A stretch of 64,000 nucleotides of DNA from Torreya grandis (lineage: Eukaryota > Streptophyta > Pinopsida > Cupressales > Taxaceae), in assembly GCA_037957365.1 (NCBI GenBank), contig JARHVA010002007.1, forward strand, positions 186,001 to 250,000, read 5' to 3'. Each line of letters begins with the position of its first letter. Positions within the stretch are counted from its first letter, which is position 1. Below, in pieces: positions 34,721 to 46,810 of the stretch. A program made the translations under genes and the position numbers. A model generated the notes under the pieces. The model was not told where the DNA came from. It worked only from the letters and a program-made list of their open reading frames with translations, and made no database searches.

Positions 34721-35699
34721 TAACGTAAGGACTCAGTTCCCACACTCTTGACTCAAAGTCACGAATTTATCTCCCTGACAATTTTTTGAGCCAACAAGTA
34801 CCTATGAAACATATGTGTGTATATAAAAGAGATGATATGTTATCTACTAACATAAAGTAAACAACATATATGCAAAAGCTAGTAAACATGCAAATGCTAA
34901 ATATTTTTGTATTTTTGTTTTAGTTGGATGTTTTTGTATTTTATTGATTATTTGAAAATTAAAATTTGCATAAGTGAAATTTAAAAAGATTGAAAACATG
35001 GTAAGAAACAAGGGTTTGAAAATAAAAAGGAGGGGGAGACTTGAACAACCCTCAACAAAGTGTTAAAGCATAACATAACAAGTATGCCCATTTAGACTCG
35101 TGTAAAAGTAGTTAGATGTGATCCCTAGGTACAAGTGAAAGCTATAACATATATATGTGTGCAATAATAAGCAGATAAGTTGACATAAAGAGTGTGTATT
35201 AAAAGCTTAATAAGATAGTTGTCTTATATTATTTTATTTGGGTTACCAAATAAGGGATCAAATGTCCCCAAAATGAAAGACATATCCAATGGTTTAGAAT
35301 AAAGTTTGGAGAAGGTGTAGAATGATAAACATTAAAGTAAAAAATAAAGAAGTTATGTAAAAATAAAAGTGCTACTATAAGCGAATGAGCTCGTCAATGA
35401 GATATCTCTATGAAGGCCATGTATCATTTGTGTCATATTTATATTCTACATAATTCGTATCACGATAATCATAGTAATTTAGTGTATCTTGAAGTTCAAA
35501 TTGTGAAATGCCACTCTTGTCTTGTGTTGTATCTGTATATGAATAACTAATTACCCTGTACTATGGGATTGACATTTTTTATTTATATTTTTCAACATGT
35601 ATTATGTCTTGTGCCTCTATTGATATGCCATTACTTGTATTTGTTTGTAAACTAGTTGAAGACATGCTTTCTTTCGGTTGCCTTTGCTCTAAAGATGTT

Positions 35700-36060
35700 C
35701 CTTCCTTGGAAAAGGATGTGACCTTGCCTTTATGATCAAATTATATGCAACCTTTGTTTTTATCAATCATTGCTCCTATTTATTTTAACCATGCTCCTCC
35801 AAATACAAAATTGTATGCACTTAGATTTGAAATAACACAAAATGTAAGATGGCACTCTTTTGAAGCAAAAGAAACTCTTAACTTGATTAATCCCATACAT
35901 GTTACAGATGTATTAGTTTGATCCAAGTGTTGATACTTATTTCCAAAAGAGCTAAAAAATGACATAGAATAAAAAATTGTACCTTGATAGCCCATAACAT
36001 TGATATTTGTAAATTGTTTGCCATCTATGTGAGTAGTGATAGTGAAAGGGTCCTGATATG
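35700..36060 (-). pseudogene. Retropepsin-like fragment of a gypsy element
   Basis: The minus strand reads IKLRVSFASKECHLTFCVIS, then NLSAYNFVFGGAWLK, and a downstream GKVTSF segment. This matches the second half of a Ty3/gypsy aspartic protease, in which a hydrophobic beta strand leads to the LLGRPWL-like motif (here FVFGGAWL). The active-site D-T/S-G is not seen. Confidence 0.5.
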
Positions 36061-36462
36061 AGGAAAGGCTTATAATTGCCCCCTGTGCAACTATATTTTA
36101 GAGTTCAGTTTTTTCAAGTTTTTCTTACTTTTTGACCTTTTTTTAGAAATCCCACTTTAAGCATGCTTGTTTGCTTACATTGAATGCAATTTACTAGGTG
36201 CTCTTTTGTAACATTGCATTTTCAATACATTGATTTTTTAATTGTTCCTTTTCATATTGTGCCTTTTGCAAGTTTGCTTTTTCATCTTGATTTTTTTGTA
36301 ACATTGTTTATTCTTGCTTTGCCTTTTGAATATTTTCTTGCTCTAATTTTTACTTTTTAATCTTTTCTTTCTTTAATTTTTGTAATTGCAATCATTTTTT
36401 CTATGAATTACCCTTTTGTACCCATAGTGGTTATTTTTGCACTTGTGTTGTAGAAGATGCAC

Positions 36463-36660
36463 TCACAAGGTGAGTGGGTTGCTTGATGATGTATTTATTA
36501 TAGGATAACCACTATTAATTGAACTTTGTATTTTATTTTTTAAATCCAAACAACTCTTTGTATGATGCCTATGTATTATATGATATGCACAATAGTATTT
36601 TGATCTCTTTAGAGGATGAAGAGGAGGTAGTTTGATCAACTTATTTTTAAGCATTTCTCT
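36463..36660 (-). pseudogene. Gag zinc-finger fragment of the same gypsy element
   Basis: The minus strand reads YYCAYHIIHRHHTKSCLDLK and then NKIQSSINSGYPI. Plant Tat/Ogre-type gag proteins carry a similar C-x-x-H ... H-x-x-x-C segment followed by a helix (LKNQIEELI-like). It lies upstream of the protease fragment in the element's orientation. Confidence 0.65.
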
Positions 36661-37336
36661 TAGAATCTCACTTAAACTCTTATTAGAATTTTGTATAATT
36701 TTTGAATTACTTATTGTATATGTATTCTATTGTAGCTTTCCACTTAGAAATGATGTCTTGTTAGGCATAAAATTGCTAAATGAAGATACAAATGCATGAT
36801 TAATCCTAGCACATTTTAGATTCTTTGCATATGTGACTTGAGTTTCTAATGATGTGATATTTGAACTAAAATACTAACTTTACTTTTATAAATCTTCTAT
36901 GATCCTTCTCATAGTGATAAGTTTATCTTTAAGGGCTTCACAAGCACAAAACCTAGGTACTTTAGAATGAGCATGCATACACACACCATCTAAAGGAGAT
37001 GCGAGATGTGGAGGGGTTTGAGAAATGATATGTTGGTTACCTTATTTTAGCACTATTGGATGGCCTATCTTACCCCTTGGAGCATAGAGAGCATGGACCT
37101 AGTTCGATGGAAAGTAGTTATCACCCTCCTTATGGTTAAGAGGAGGAAGAGGTTCCTTTTTACCCGTTATAGATGTTCCAAAGACTAAGGTGAGAAAAAA
37201 AAATAGAGACATACAAATGCTTGAAAATACTCCAACATGATAAGGAAATCATTATTAAACTTGAAATCTTAGAAGGATGAAAACCATAGAGTAAGCTACG
37301 GTTATGCAAGAAGAATCATAAGTCAAGTTCATCAAA

Positions 37337-37780
37337 TGTTTAACCCTTTTTATAATGGGTTAGGGGGATATCCCAATAAACTCTGTAATAAGCTATTCTA
37401 AAAGTAGGCCAATTAAATGAATAAAATTTTATAATATTATGATAAATATGTTGAATATGAGAATATGCTAAATATAGATAAATATAATTCCAAAAACATT
37501 CTAAAAGTTATAATGCGAAGGATAAAAATACTTAGCCTATTTAATGATGCACAAACATGTGTAGGTGCAAAAGAAGACAAGTTGTTGTTCTACTTTGATT
37601 CATTAAATTTTGGAAAATATATCTATACTTTGATTCATTAAATTTTGGAAAATATATCTATGTCAGCCTAGACACTACCGTAGGGATTTGGACACTATTG
37701 TAAATGCTTCTATCCTAGTTTTGATTCTTCTATGTAGCTCAAGATACATAATATTTTTTAGAATAACCACATGTAACATA
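37337..37780 (-). repeat. Probable LTR, 5' copy (pair with 28078-28497)
   Basis: See the partner for shared blocks. This copy carries an extra exact tandem duplication of 35 bp (TACTTTGATTCATTAAATTT at 37591 and 37626). Confidence 0.5.
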
Positions 37781-38179
37781 AGATTATGAAGAGGAGCATT
37801 CATCTCTTGTTAGTGAATAAAATTCAAACCAAACAACTTCAATGCAAACTAACAATTCTTGCCTAAGTATTAGGGTGAACATAAATAACAATAAAATAAT
37901 TAAGACACAACTAAAAGCATAAAAGAGAAACTCCCTTTGAACTTCTTTGTAGCTCAAAATCCACTTGTTGAGGTAGTTGGATTGCTCAACTTGTAGACAA
38001 TGGAGTCTTTGTCAATGGTGCTCTTGCATCATCTCCCCTTTGTTCACCTTGGCTTGGCTTGGTAAATGGGCATGGTAACACTACAATAATGAAGCTTTGT
38101 ATGTATTTGAGCATAATAACTTTACACCAAGAGAGATTATTTAGAATGGTCTTGGTAATTGTATTTATAGCCTCCAAAG

Positions 38180-38275
38180 TTAACTCTAACCCAATTGTAG
38201 TTAGGTTAGAATTAACCATGATTAAGTTCAAACTAACCCTAAGTGAGTTAAAGCTAACCCTATTTGAGTTAAGGA
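38180..38275. repeat. Short tandem repeat with CTAACCCT-like core
   Basis: About four degenerate units of 20-24 bp, such as CTAACCCTAAGTGAGTTAAA. The core looks telomere-like, but the unit is longer and there is no TTTAGGG array, so this is an ordinary short repeat. Confidence 0.65.
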
Positions 38276-38451
38276 GGGGACATGTAATTAATATTTGGGA
38301 TAGAGATCCCATTAATTAGGCATGGCTCTCCATTTTTGAATTTATTAAATTTTAAGAAGATGTTTTAATTCTTTGACTTTGAGGATGATGATGTCATCAT
38401 GAACTCATATTTATTAAAATTTATTTTTTTCAATTTTTTGGTATCCATCAA

Positions 38452-38851
38452 AATGTAGCGGATAAAAACATAGCAAAGATAAAATGTAGCGATGACAAAA
38501 TATAGCAAGGACAAAACATAGCAAAGGATGCGCTCACATAGAATATGACACAACTTTCAACTAAAGGTCAAAACTCATGAAATCACATTTTCTTATGTTA
38601 TTTTGATTATAAATTTGGTGCATTACTTTTCCATCATGAAATGTTAACTACTATCACCAAAATAAACCAGACAATAAATAAACAATGTGCTAATCACTAA
38701 AATGTCTCAATTATGCTCCTTGCTATATTTTGGGGACATTACCAATACCACTACATTTTTTCCTCACTACGTTTTGTCATACTACATTTTTGACATACTT
38801 TGTTTTTATCACTACATTTTTTACCGCTACATTTTTTGTCACTACATTATC
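38452..38851. repeat. Inverted pair of ATGTAGYGATAAAA arrays
   Basis: The left arm (38452-38528) has four to five units such as AAAATGTAGCGATGACAAAA. The right arm (38741-38851) has about seven units in the opposite orientation (CACTACATTTTTTACCGCTA and relatives). A spacer of about 210 bp separates them, and the arms could pair as a long imperfect foldback. Confidence 0.7.
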
Positions 38852-39654
38852 ACAGAGAGCCAAATTTTTACACTAATTGCATATAGAAAATTAACCTAAG
38901 CATTTAATTTGATTTGATTAGCTAATTCATTTTGCTTAACATTTTAACACTTTAGGAATTGTTCAAGTGCCTTTCTTAATGGTTCCAAAATCCAAACTAT
39001 CATTTATTAGGTCACAAGGTGACTGGAGATGAATCCATGAGAGGTTACTATTGGGTACATGATAATACCCTAAACAAGGATACCTCAACATGATTATAAG
39101 AACTAATGTTTGATGTACAAATGAAATTAAGACATTTAGTGATTCCTAAGATTAATTTACAATGTTTGCTCTAAATCAATTCGAAGTCTGGTCAGAAGCC
39201 AGTTATGGCTAGAATGGGGTGTCTACAGTTTGCCCCTAATTGGGAAGGCATTATAAGTTATAGGCATAGTAACATCTTCTTAAATAATTAAAAGGTCTTT
39301 AATTCCTAATGCCCCAACAAATGATGGATGAGCCCTAGATGCCCCCTTGAGGGAGTGAGTGACAAATAAGGTCGACAACCATTCCCTTGAAAAGAAGAAA
39401 ATGATGGGACCTAAAGGTAAAGGGGGTAGAAAAGACTAATTTGCCCAAAGGCAGTTATAATTAGTGGCATAACGAGATGCCCCGGTTGGGCAAATAGAAA
39501 AGATGATTTACCCAAAGGTGGTTATAATCATCGACATAGTGAAGTGAAAAATAATGATTTATTGAAAGGTGGTTATAACCATTAGAATAATGAAAAATGT
39601 CTAAATTGGGTAGATAGAGATAATGATTTTCTCAAAGGTAGTTATAATCATTAG

Positions 39655-40509
39655 TGTATGCACTTAAAATTGCTCGCTCCATTATAGTCAACTAATATTC
39701 CTATTAGTCGACGCTAATTCTGCTTAACCTATTTTATTTTGCTAATTTATCATATTTCTAGCCATAAATCTAATGTCCCCATCCATTATCCTTCATTCAC
39801 CATCCTTAGTTTAATCCCATTCCTTTATTAATTCTTCTAAAACACCCATTATCCTAATCTAATTCTAATTGTCCATTATATGGGAATTTAAAATTCTCAT
39901 AACCCCACCTACCACCTAATAACCTACACCCTAGCCTTCTCTACATCCCTATGTCACTAATCCTCATCTAATCTCCCATCTAACCCCCACCTAATCCTCC
40001 ATTATCTCTAAGATAATGGAGAAGTCTCTAGAATTGGAGACTTCCCTCCAAGTCTCTATAAACCTCTAATTCTATAGGTTTCCCAAGGAATTTAATATTC
40101 TTTAAATAATCTAGAGCCATTGATTTCATCTCCCTAAATTCAAATTACAACTCTTGATTTTCCCTCCTAAAATCTATATAAACAACCTCTCCCTCCACCT
40201 TAAAACCAATTAGAAAGCCCATACCAAAACCATGCCAAAATGATTTTATAAATCCTATAACAAATCCATGTCCAAACATCCATTGAATCCTCCATCAACA
40301 ATCCAATATCAAGCCATCATGGAGTTAATCTGAATGCAATCATCCATTTGCAAATCTTGGAAGGCGGTAACATAAAACAAGGGTTTTGATAAGCTCTATT
40401 ATCATTCAGATTTGTTTTATAAATCCTTCCTATTATGTATTTTACATTTTGAGTTGGATTTAACATTATTTAAATTCATATAGAACTCAACATCCTACTA
40501 TAATTAACA
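39655..40509 (+). mobile_element. Probable solo LTR inserted in the minisatellite
   Basis: A pyrimidine-rich block of about 855 bp begins TGTATGCAC and ends near AATTAACA. The minisatellite unit is interrupted on its left and resumes on its right (AATGAAAACATGCCCCAACA). It contains CTATATAAAC near 40177, a good TATA box, and no ORF. No matching target duplication is clear, so the assignment is an inference. Confidence 0.4.
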
Positions 40510-41527
40510 CAATGAAAACATGCCCCAACAGGGCAGGATAATGATAATGATTTACCCAGAGGTAGTTATAATCATTAACATCTAGCTAGATCAAAACACA
40601 ATGATTTGACCAAAGGTGATTAGAATCATTGGCACAGAGATGAGTGGGACAATGTGGCAAATTGGAAAAGGGGGCTTACGTATTGAATATGTACTCACGG
40701 AGTAAGGGCAAGCCAATATAGAGGATAGGCATGAATTTGGGCTACATGCTAGTATGGAGATACACATCTTAACTAGTAGGGATTAAAATTCATTCATTTT
40801 TTAATTACTCTACATTTGGGGAATATTTGGGTAAATCTAGAATTTGTCAGGTGAACAAGGAGAAGTAGTATGAAACCATTGCGTGTAAGATCCATTTAAC
40901 TAATTTCTATTATAGCGTATGACTGTATGCACCATGATATAAAGCATCATGATGACTTAGCCATAATATGCATAAGGATTGACACGTGATCTAATAAACA
41001 AGTCAAAATAATACACCAATGATAAAAACCATGATGATAATGTTTATGTATGAATATGGATGAACTTAAGTATAATGCGCAAGGAATCACCCCATGAATG
41101 CATACACATGAAGTCAAGGCACAACAATAAAAATAAAAAAATAGACAAACAAAGAGACAAACAGAAACATAAAATAAAACACACATAAAAAAACACAACA
41201 AAACACGAATAAATAAAAAGTGAACAAAGCATTTAAAACAAAAAGGAAACAAATACAAACAATGAACTAATCATAATGTTAGTGCAAAGAGAAAATAAAT
41301 TGTTCATGCATGTGTAATAGAGGTGTTATGCCTTAGCAATAGGGTGACTCCTAAGCTAGACAACAATGATATAAGTATAACAACATAGGAAAAAAAGACA
41401 CAAGGTTGCCCTGAGGTTATAGGGAAACAATGACACAAACAAAATGACAAACATTACCCCCTTAGGCTATAGGAGCCAATGAAGAAAAACAAAAAATAGG
41501 GGGAATAGAATAAAAAGAAGGGGTAGC

Positions 41528-42470
41528 TGAGCTAACTTCAAATGTACTATGCAAGTGGACATTGCCTACATAGTTTAATGGAAACAAGATTCAATAGGAA
41601 CTTCAATCCAAATGTAGTTCTCCCAAGATATACGATAGAATAAAATTGATGATAAAGAAACATGATTGACGTGTAGAGGAATATGGGAATGGTCTCACAA
41701 AATGGTGAGAGTGTAAGAAAAGACCAAGTGGTCATTAGTGTATCAAAGTCGAATGCATAATGCTCATAATATGAACTCTCAAAATGATGAGAGTGTATGA
41801 TTAAGGCTAATAAGAATGAAAAAACTAAAGGACAAGTGGTTACTTTTAAAATATTAGGAGTCCTAAGATCCTTAAGGCAAAGAAGTGGTTGAAAAAAAAA
41901 GGAATGCATAGCTGAGCTAACTTGAGATATCCCATGTATCCAAGTGTTGCCTACATAGTCCGTGCAGACCTCAAGCTGATGTAGTTCTCCCAGAAATGGG
42001 AGGAAAAGAGACCAAGGTGGTCTAGAAATGAACTGAACAAACAAGATGCCCCATCCCAAAAAATTTGATGGCTTTATATTTGCATGGAAATTCTAAGCTA
42101 ATTTTTATGATTTTTTGATTTTTAGGATTTTATAGGTCTTTTATAAATGTTTTTAGAATTTTCTGAGCGTCTCAACTCAATTAAGAATAATGAGATACTA
42201 AACGGTCCAACTCACAAAATGACGAGAGCGTGGCTTAGGTTGCTCACAAAATGATGAGAGCGTTTAAACTTAAATTGCTTGTAAAATGATGAAAGAGTTG
42301 GGAAAGGGTGACTAAATTGACCTCAATGTAAATTGAGCATTGCCTACATAGTCCCAATGGGACCTTAAATGATGAGAGAGTTGGAAAAGGGTGACTAAAT
42401 TGACCTCAATTTAAATTTAGCATTGCCTACATAGTCCCAATGGGACCTTAAGTCATTGTAGTTCCTTCTT
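41528..42470. repeat. Repeated TTGCCTACATAGTCC blocks and an 83-bp tandem
   Basis: TTGCCTACATAGT occurs near 41565, 41947, 42339 and 42422, usually followed by CCAATGGGACC or a related phrase and GATGTAGTTCTCCCA. Around it ACAAAATGATGAGAGCGT recurs. The last two copies lie in an 83-bp tandem duplication (42284-42366 and 42367-42449). Non-coding. Confidence 0.7.
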
Positions 42471-42835
42471 ACAATAGAGGAATCCAACTAGGTAGCAGTA
42501 AGTTTATGAATCTAGAAAATGGCATAGTATAGCATAGGAATGGCAAAGTGATGCTACAATGTATGGTAAAGGTGTTGATCCTAATTTTCCCATAAGCAGT
42601 ATAATTAAGAAATAATGACATGAGTCAATGATACTAAATTTCCCATAAGTGGTTATAATTAGTAGCACAGGGTGGGACATTGATTTATCCAAAGGCTGTT
42701 AGAATTAGTAGCACTCATAATGAAATTAAACAATAAATGAAGGATGTAACTGCCAAACCATTATCATATTGGTTTGAGATACTGTTGATCTATAATACTA
42801 AATCAATTGCTAAAATTTTCATATGAATTACTTCA

Positions 42836-43168
42836 CTAAATATGTTTGAAGAATGAATGGATCAAAAACAAGGTCAAAAGGGTGGGTAGGGAGGGTAAAA
42901 AAGCTTTGGTCGATAGTGAAGGTATAGTAAGAATGTTATATGGTATGGTACAAGGAATATCACAATATGGTACAATGTAAATGAGCCTCATAGATAATAC
43001 TTTGGGTTTCTCAGTGAAATAACACTTGAGGTGTATGGTGTTCATAGGCTCATCAAATTCATCTTCGTCTAGTGTAGTGAGCCTATATATTCTAGAGCCA
43101 TAATTAGAAATAATGACATAGGGGCCTACCCAATTGGGCTTGAACTTGCCTTTCTTCTTCTCAGTCAT
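42836..43168 (-). pseudogene. Gypsy integrase C-terminal domain
   Basis: KKKGKFKPNWVGPYVIISNY and, about 25 residues on, EPMNTIHLKCYF match the integrase C-terminal region of Tat/Athila-type elements. It is followed by a short tail, with no chromodomain. Confidence 0.8.
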
Positions 43169-43199
43169 GGTATTCTTTTGGTTTTCGTTGAGGACAATA

Positions 43200-44060
43200 T
43201 CACCAATCTCAAACTCTCAGTGTTTGACCCATCAATTATATTGGTCACAGAGTTAGTTTTGGTATGTTTGAAGGCTATTTAAAATGGCCATGTGTTTCTC
43301 ATCCTATAACTATAGCTTTTACAGGCAAGCTACTCTATAATATTCATCATCCAGGATGTGTTCTAATGAGATACATAAAGAAGGTAAATTGACAATGATG
43401 GGAATAATGGCTTCAGTGTCATAGGCTATGGAATATGGTGTGGCTCCTGCTAGAGTGCGGTAATTAGTATGATATACCCAAAGGACATGAAATATCTACA
43501 AGTGCCAATCACAAACAACATCATTGACAATATTTTTAAGGATGTTGGCAATGGTCTTGTTAGATGCCTTTGCTTGGTCATTACCTTGTGGGTAATATGC
43601 AATGGAAAAGTATTGGGTGATATTGTATTCAACACAAAGTGCTTTGAAATATTTGTTCTTAAATGATCTACATTATCAAATATAATGTTGGATGGGATAC
43701 CATAACAACAAATGATAAGATTAAAGATGAATTTAGAAATCTATTTTTCAGTCACGTGAGGGGTATAACTTCAACCCACTTAGTGAAATATTCATTAGCG
43801 ATAAGGATGTGTTTATGGACATCAGATGAGGTAGGGTTAATATTCCCAACAACATTGAATCCCCATATTTAAAATGACCATGGTGTAAGCATTGATTTAA
43901 GTGTTTTGGTTAGGGCATGAATCAAATTGGCATGCCTTTACATTTATCACACTTGTTAACATATGTAGTTGCATATATTTCCATAGTTGGCCAATAGTAA
44001 CTAGTATGTAGGAAATTTTTAGCCAGGATGGCCCCACTAGTGTGGGATCCACATACTCCT
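43200..44060 (-). pseudogene. Gypsy integrase core and zinc-binding region (broken)
   Basis: Minus-strand frames give a TYVNKCDKCK zinc-binding segment at about 43950, a core segment with TNYFTKWVEVIPL at about 43760, and AGATPYSIAYDTEAIIPI at about 43420. These are the N-terminal HHCC domain, the start of the catalytic core and the post-core helix, in order. Stops and frame changes break them. Confidence 0.8.
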
Positions 44061-44517
44061 TCATGAACTTCTCATAATGCTAATGTGGCTTCTATCGAAG
44101 TTAAAAAATGAAGCATAGTTCCATTAGAGCTTCTATGATAAAGGGCTGGGATAAGTAGGGTATATTGGGAGGCTTGATGGGTAAAATGTTTTTATTGTTT
44201 ATGTGATAGGTCCGAGGGCATGATGTGATCATGAAGGTAATTATATAGATAGAGTTAGGACCAATAATATCATAGATCATTATGATGGTTGAAGGTTCAT
44301 GAGTAGGTGCTAGAAGATGTTCAACAAGGAACTGATAGTCTTTAACCTTATTTGTGATATGAATCAAAGAACCAATGATAACCATGACATTCATTATCTT
44401 GTTACTAGCCCTATGTATATGTTCAAACTATATATGGGCAATCTATTGTTTGAGAGTGTCCACCATGGTCTTGTATGATACTAGCTTATCATATTTGGTC
44501 TATAAGTGGTATGTAAC

Positions 44518-44736
44518 CTAATTGATGATTAATTGAGAGTCACCATATACCATGAAATGTTGAATATTCCATTTTATTACTTGATGAAGCCCTATAATGA
44601 GTGATTTATATTCAACCATGTTATTAATATAAGGAAACCTGATATAGAATGATTTGGGAATAAGATCCCCTTGTGGTGTAACAAATAATAGGTTTGCCCT
44701 TGATCCATGGGATATGAATGACCCATCGAAATACAA
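44518..44736 (-). pseudogene. Gypsy RNase H
   Basis: MYFDGSFISHGSRANLLFVT holds the first catalytic Asp (FDGS). MVEYKSLIIGL holds the expected Glu and YGDSQLII the second Asp. It is open over 72 residues. It lies between RT and integrase. Confidence 0.85.
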
Positions 44737-44999
44737 CTTCCACTATAGCTCCTTAGGAGGTGTTTCTATGATGGTCATGATGGATTCATCTAGGAATGAA
44801 AATGTGAGTGGTTTGGTATCAGAAAGGGGTGCTTTAATAAGTTACTATGCAAAAGTACTTGTCCCTTTATAACATTCTGATTGACATACTCAATCTAAAA
44901 CTCAGTAGCATGATCCATTTAGCCATGAAACCTTGTAAAATTATCTTGGATAGTATATACTTGAGCATAACTACTTTTTCAATGACTATGGTCTTGTTT

Positions 45000-45735
45000 T
45001 TAAGCATGTAATGATGTAGCTTCTAGGCTGCAAAGACTATAGCTAGACAAGCTTTTTCTATCGACATATAGTTGTGTTCATATGTGACTAGTGTATGACT
45101 TAGATAATACATGGTATGTTTTTTTCCATTCTCATCATGTTGAGCTAAAGTGCCCTGAAGGATTTATCAGTGGCAAATAGGTACAATAAATATGTCATCC
45201 CTAACATTGGTGTTAATAAAACTGGTGGATTGGCAATATATTCTTTCAAGTGCTAAAAGGCTTTCTAACATTCTTCATCCCAAATAAATGTAACACCTTT
45301 ATTTAACAATTGAGTGAAGGGATGGTATTTCTCGGCCATCTATGAAATTAATCATATGATAGATTAGATTTTTCCCTATAAACTATAGAGTTGCTTCAAA
45401 GTGGAAGGTGACGACATCTCGATAATGGCTTGTACCTTAGTAGGATCAACTTCAATGCCTCAATGAGAGACAATGAAGCCTAATAATTTACCTAAAGTGA
45501 CACCAAAGACACACTTCTTGGGATTCAGTTAGACTTATACTCATGAAGCCTTTTAAGTATCCTTCATAGTATTATTGGATGATCTACATAGGTCTTTGAT
45601 TTACCCAATATGTCATTGACATAATCTTTAACAATGTCATGAAATATGATGGTTATAGCTCTCTAGTATGTGGCCCCAACATTCTTAATGTTGAACAACA
45701 TAACATGATAGCAAAATGTTCCCTAAGGAGTGGTG
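45000..45735 (-). pseudogene. Gypsy RT, C-terminal part (catalytic YVND variant)
   Basis: The minus strand reads PQGTFCYHVMLFNIKNVGAT, then KDYVNDILGKSKTYVDHP. The catalytic YVDD is YVND here, an Asp to Asn change expected to kill the polymerase. Further on are EWDEEC and YEHNYMSIEKACLAIV, the RT-RNase H connection. It continues from 49690-50110 on the other side of the copia insertion. Confidence 0.85.
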
Positions 45736-45740
45736 AACAT
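45736..45740. other. Target site duplication AACAT (left)
   Basis: AACAT directly precedes the copia LTR at 45741 and recurs directly after the other LTR at 49685-49689. Confidence 0.95.
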
Positions 45741-46657
45741 TGTTAGGTTGTGGAGCTAAAAGCTTCACCAAGGTGCAAACAGGAGGAGTTAAGGAGGTTG
45801 CAGAGTGTTTGTTGAGTGTTACAGACACTAGCGTCGATCAAGCCAACTGACGTCAGTAGGGAAGAGACAGAAGGCAACCAACATCGGTCAGATGTTGATC
45901 GGTGTCGGCACCCCCCAGGCAGACAGGGACTGACGTCGGTCACCTGTATGGTTCGAGCTACGAGTATGTTACGGGCAGTTAGCTAATGAACCAAGTGTTT
46001 GCATGTTAAGAGCCAAATTTAGACTAGAAGCTGCGGATCTAATTATTGTAATTAGGGGTCTAATTATTGTTTACATGAGATCTATTTAAGAGACTCATTG
46101 GTTGTATTGTAATTTAGTGCTAGAGAGTAAGAGAGCAAATAAGCTCCTTCAAAGAGAGGAGAGCAATGGTGTGTTCCTCCTAGTGCCACAGTACCAAGTG
46201 TGGGTGCTGGTTTGGAGAATCAGAAGGGTTCTTCGTATATGTATGATCTTGGTCAGTAGGTGTGCATGGATTCTTTTGGAGATCTACAATGGTGAGTAAG
46301 GTCTAGTGATTTGCAGGTAGCAGCAGAGAGCAGGAGATCTACTTGGAGTATGGTTGTGTACTTGGTGTACTGGAAGCGTTGTTTTTGACTGGTGGAGGTG
46401 AACATCAATTCTGTATTGGAGTTGATTGTTGTGACCGAAAGAGAGAGGGAAGAAGGTCTTGAGGTGTGGTGAGCCTTTGAGGTGGAAGAAGAAGTGGCAT
46501 CTTCTTTATTGTATTTTCTTCTGAGTGATTATTAATACAATTGTGTATTGTCTCTCATATTCCTGTGTTGTTTCATATTTCTGGTTGAATTTCGTGTTTA
46601 GTTGCTAATACAAGAAGTAATCATATGTGCTCTAATTGGTGGAGCAAGATCTTGACA
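45741..46657 (+). repeat. 5' LTR of the copia element
   Basis: 917 bp. It contains a cluster of CGACGTCGG/TGACGTCA-like palindromes at about 45830-45950 (TGACGTCA exactly at 45848-45855). It is close in sequence to the 3' LTR apart from small indels. Confidence 0.95.
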
Positions 46658-46659
46658 AG

Positions 46660-46674
46660 TGGTATCAGAGCCTA
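46660..46674 (+). other. Primer binding site of the copia element
   Basis: TGGTATCAGAGCCTA, an exact tRNA-iMet complement core, two bases after the LTR end. TGGTATCAGAGC recurs at about 46705 within the leader. Confidence 0.95.
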
Positions 46675-46810
46675 GTTGTAGGTTCAAGAGCTGATACCAT
46701 CAAGTGGTATCAGAGCTTTTGGTTGGGTTACTAATAGGTGGTTTCAGATCTGGTAGTGTTTTTGATTACAGGTCACTCTCAGGGGTTTCAGATTGAGTGG
46801 GAGTATAGCA

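Larger units (their letters stand above)
39430..42720. repeat. Interrupted minisatellite (TTTACCCAAAGGTGGTTATAATCAT unit)
   Basis: The phrase ACCCAAAGGTGGTTATAATC recurs with changes near 39437, 39500, 39557, 39625, 40551, 40603, 42580, 42637 and 42682. The early units are spaced 55-70 bp apart and also share GGGCAAATAGAAAAGAT. The array is broken by a probable solo LTR (39655-40509) and by other sequence (40700-42560). Confidence 0.7.

Noticed and set aside
38180..38275. Interstitial telomere tract
   Set aside because: Units are 20-24 bp and do not form TTTAGGG arrays.
40947..41258. Minus-strand Cys/Phe-rich ORF of 103 residues
   Set aside because: It arises from an A-rich, low-complexity stretch (AAACAAAGAGACAAACAG) and has no motif.
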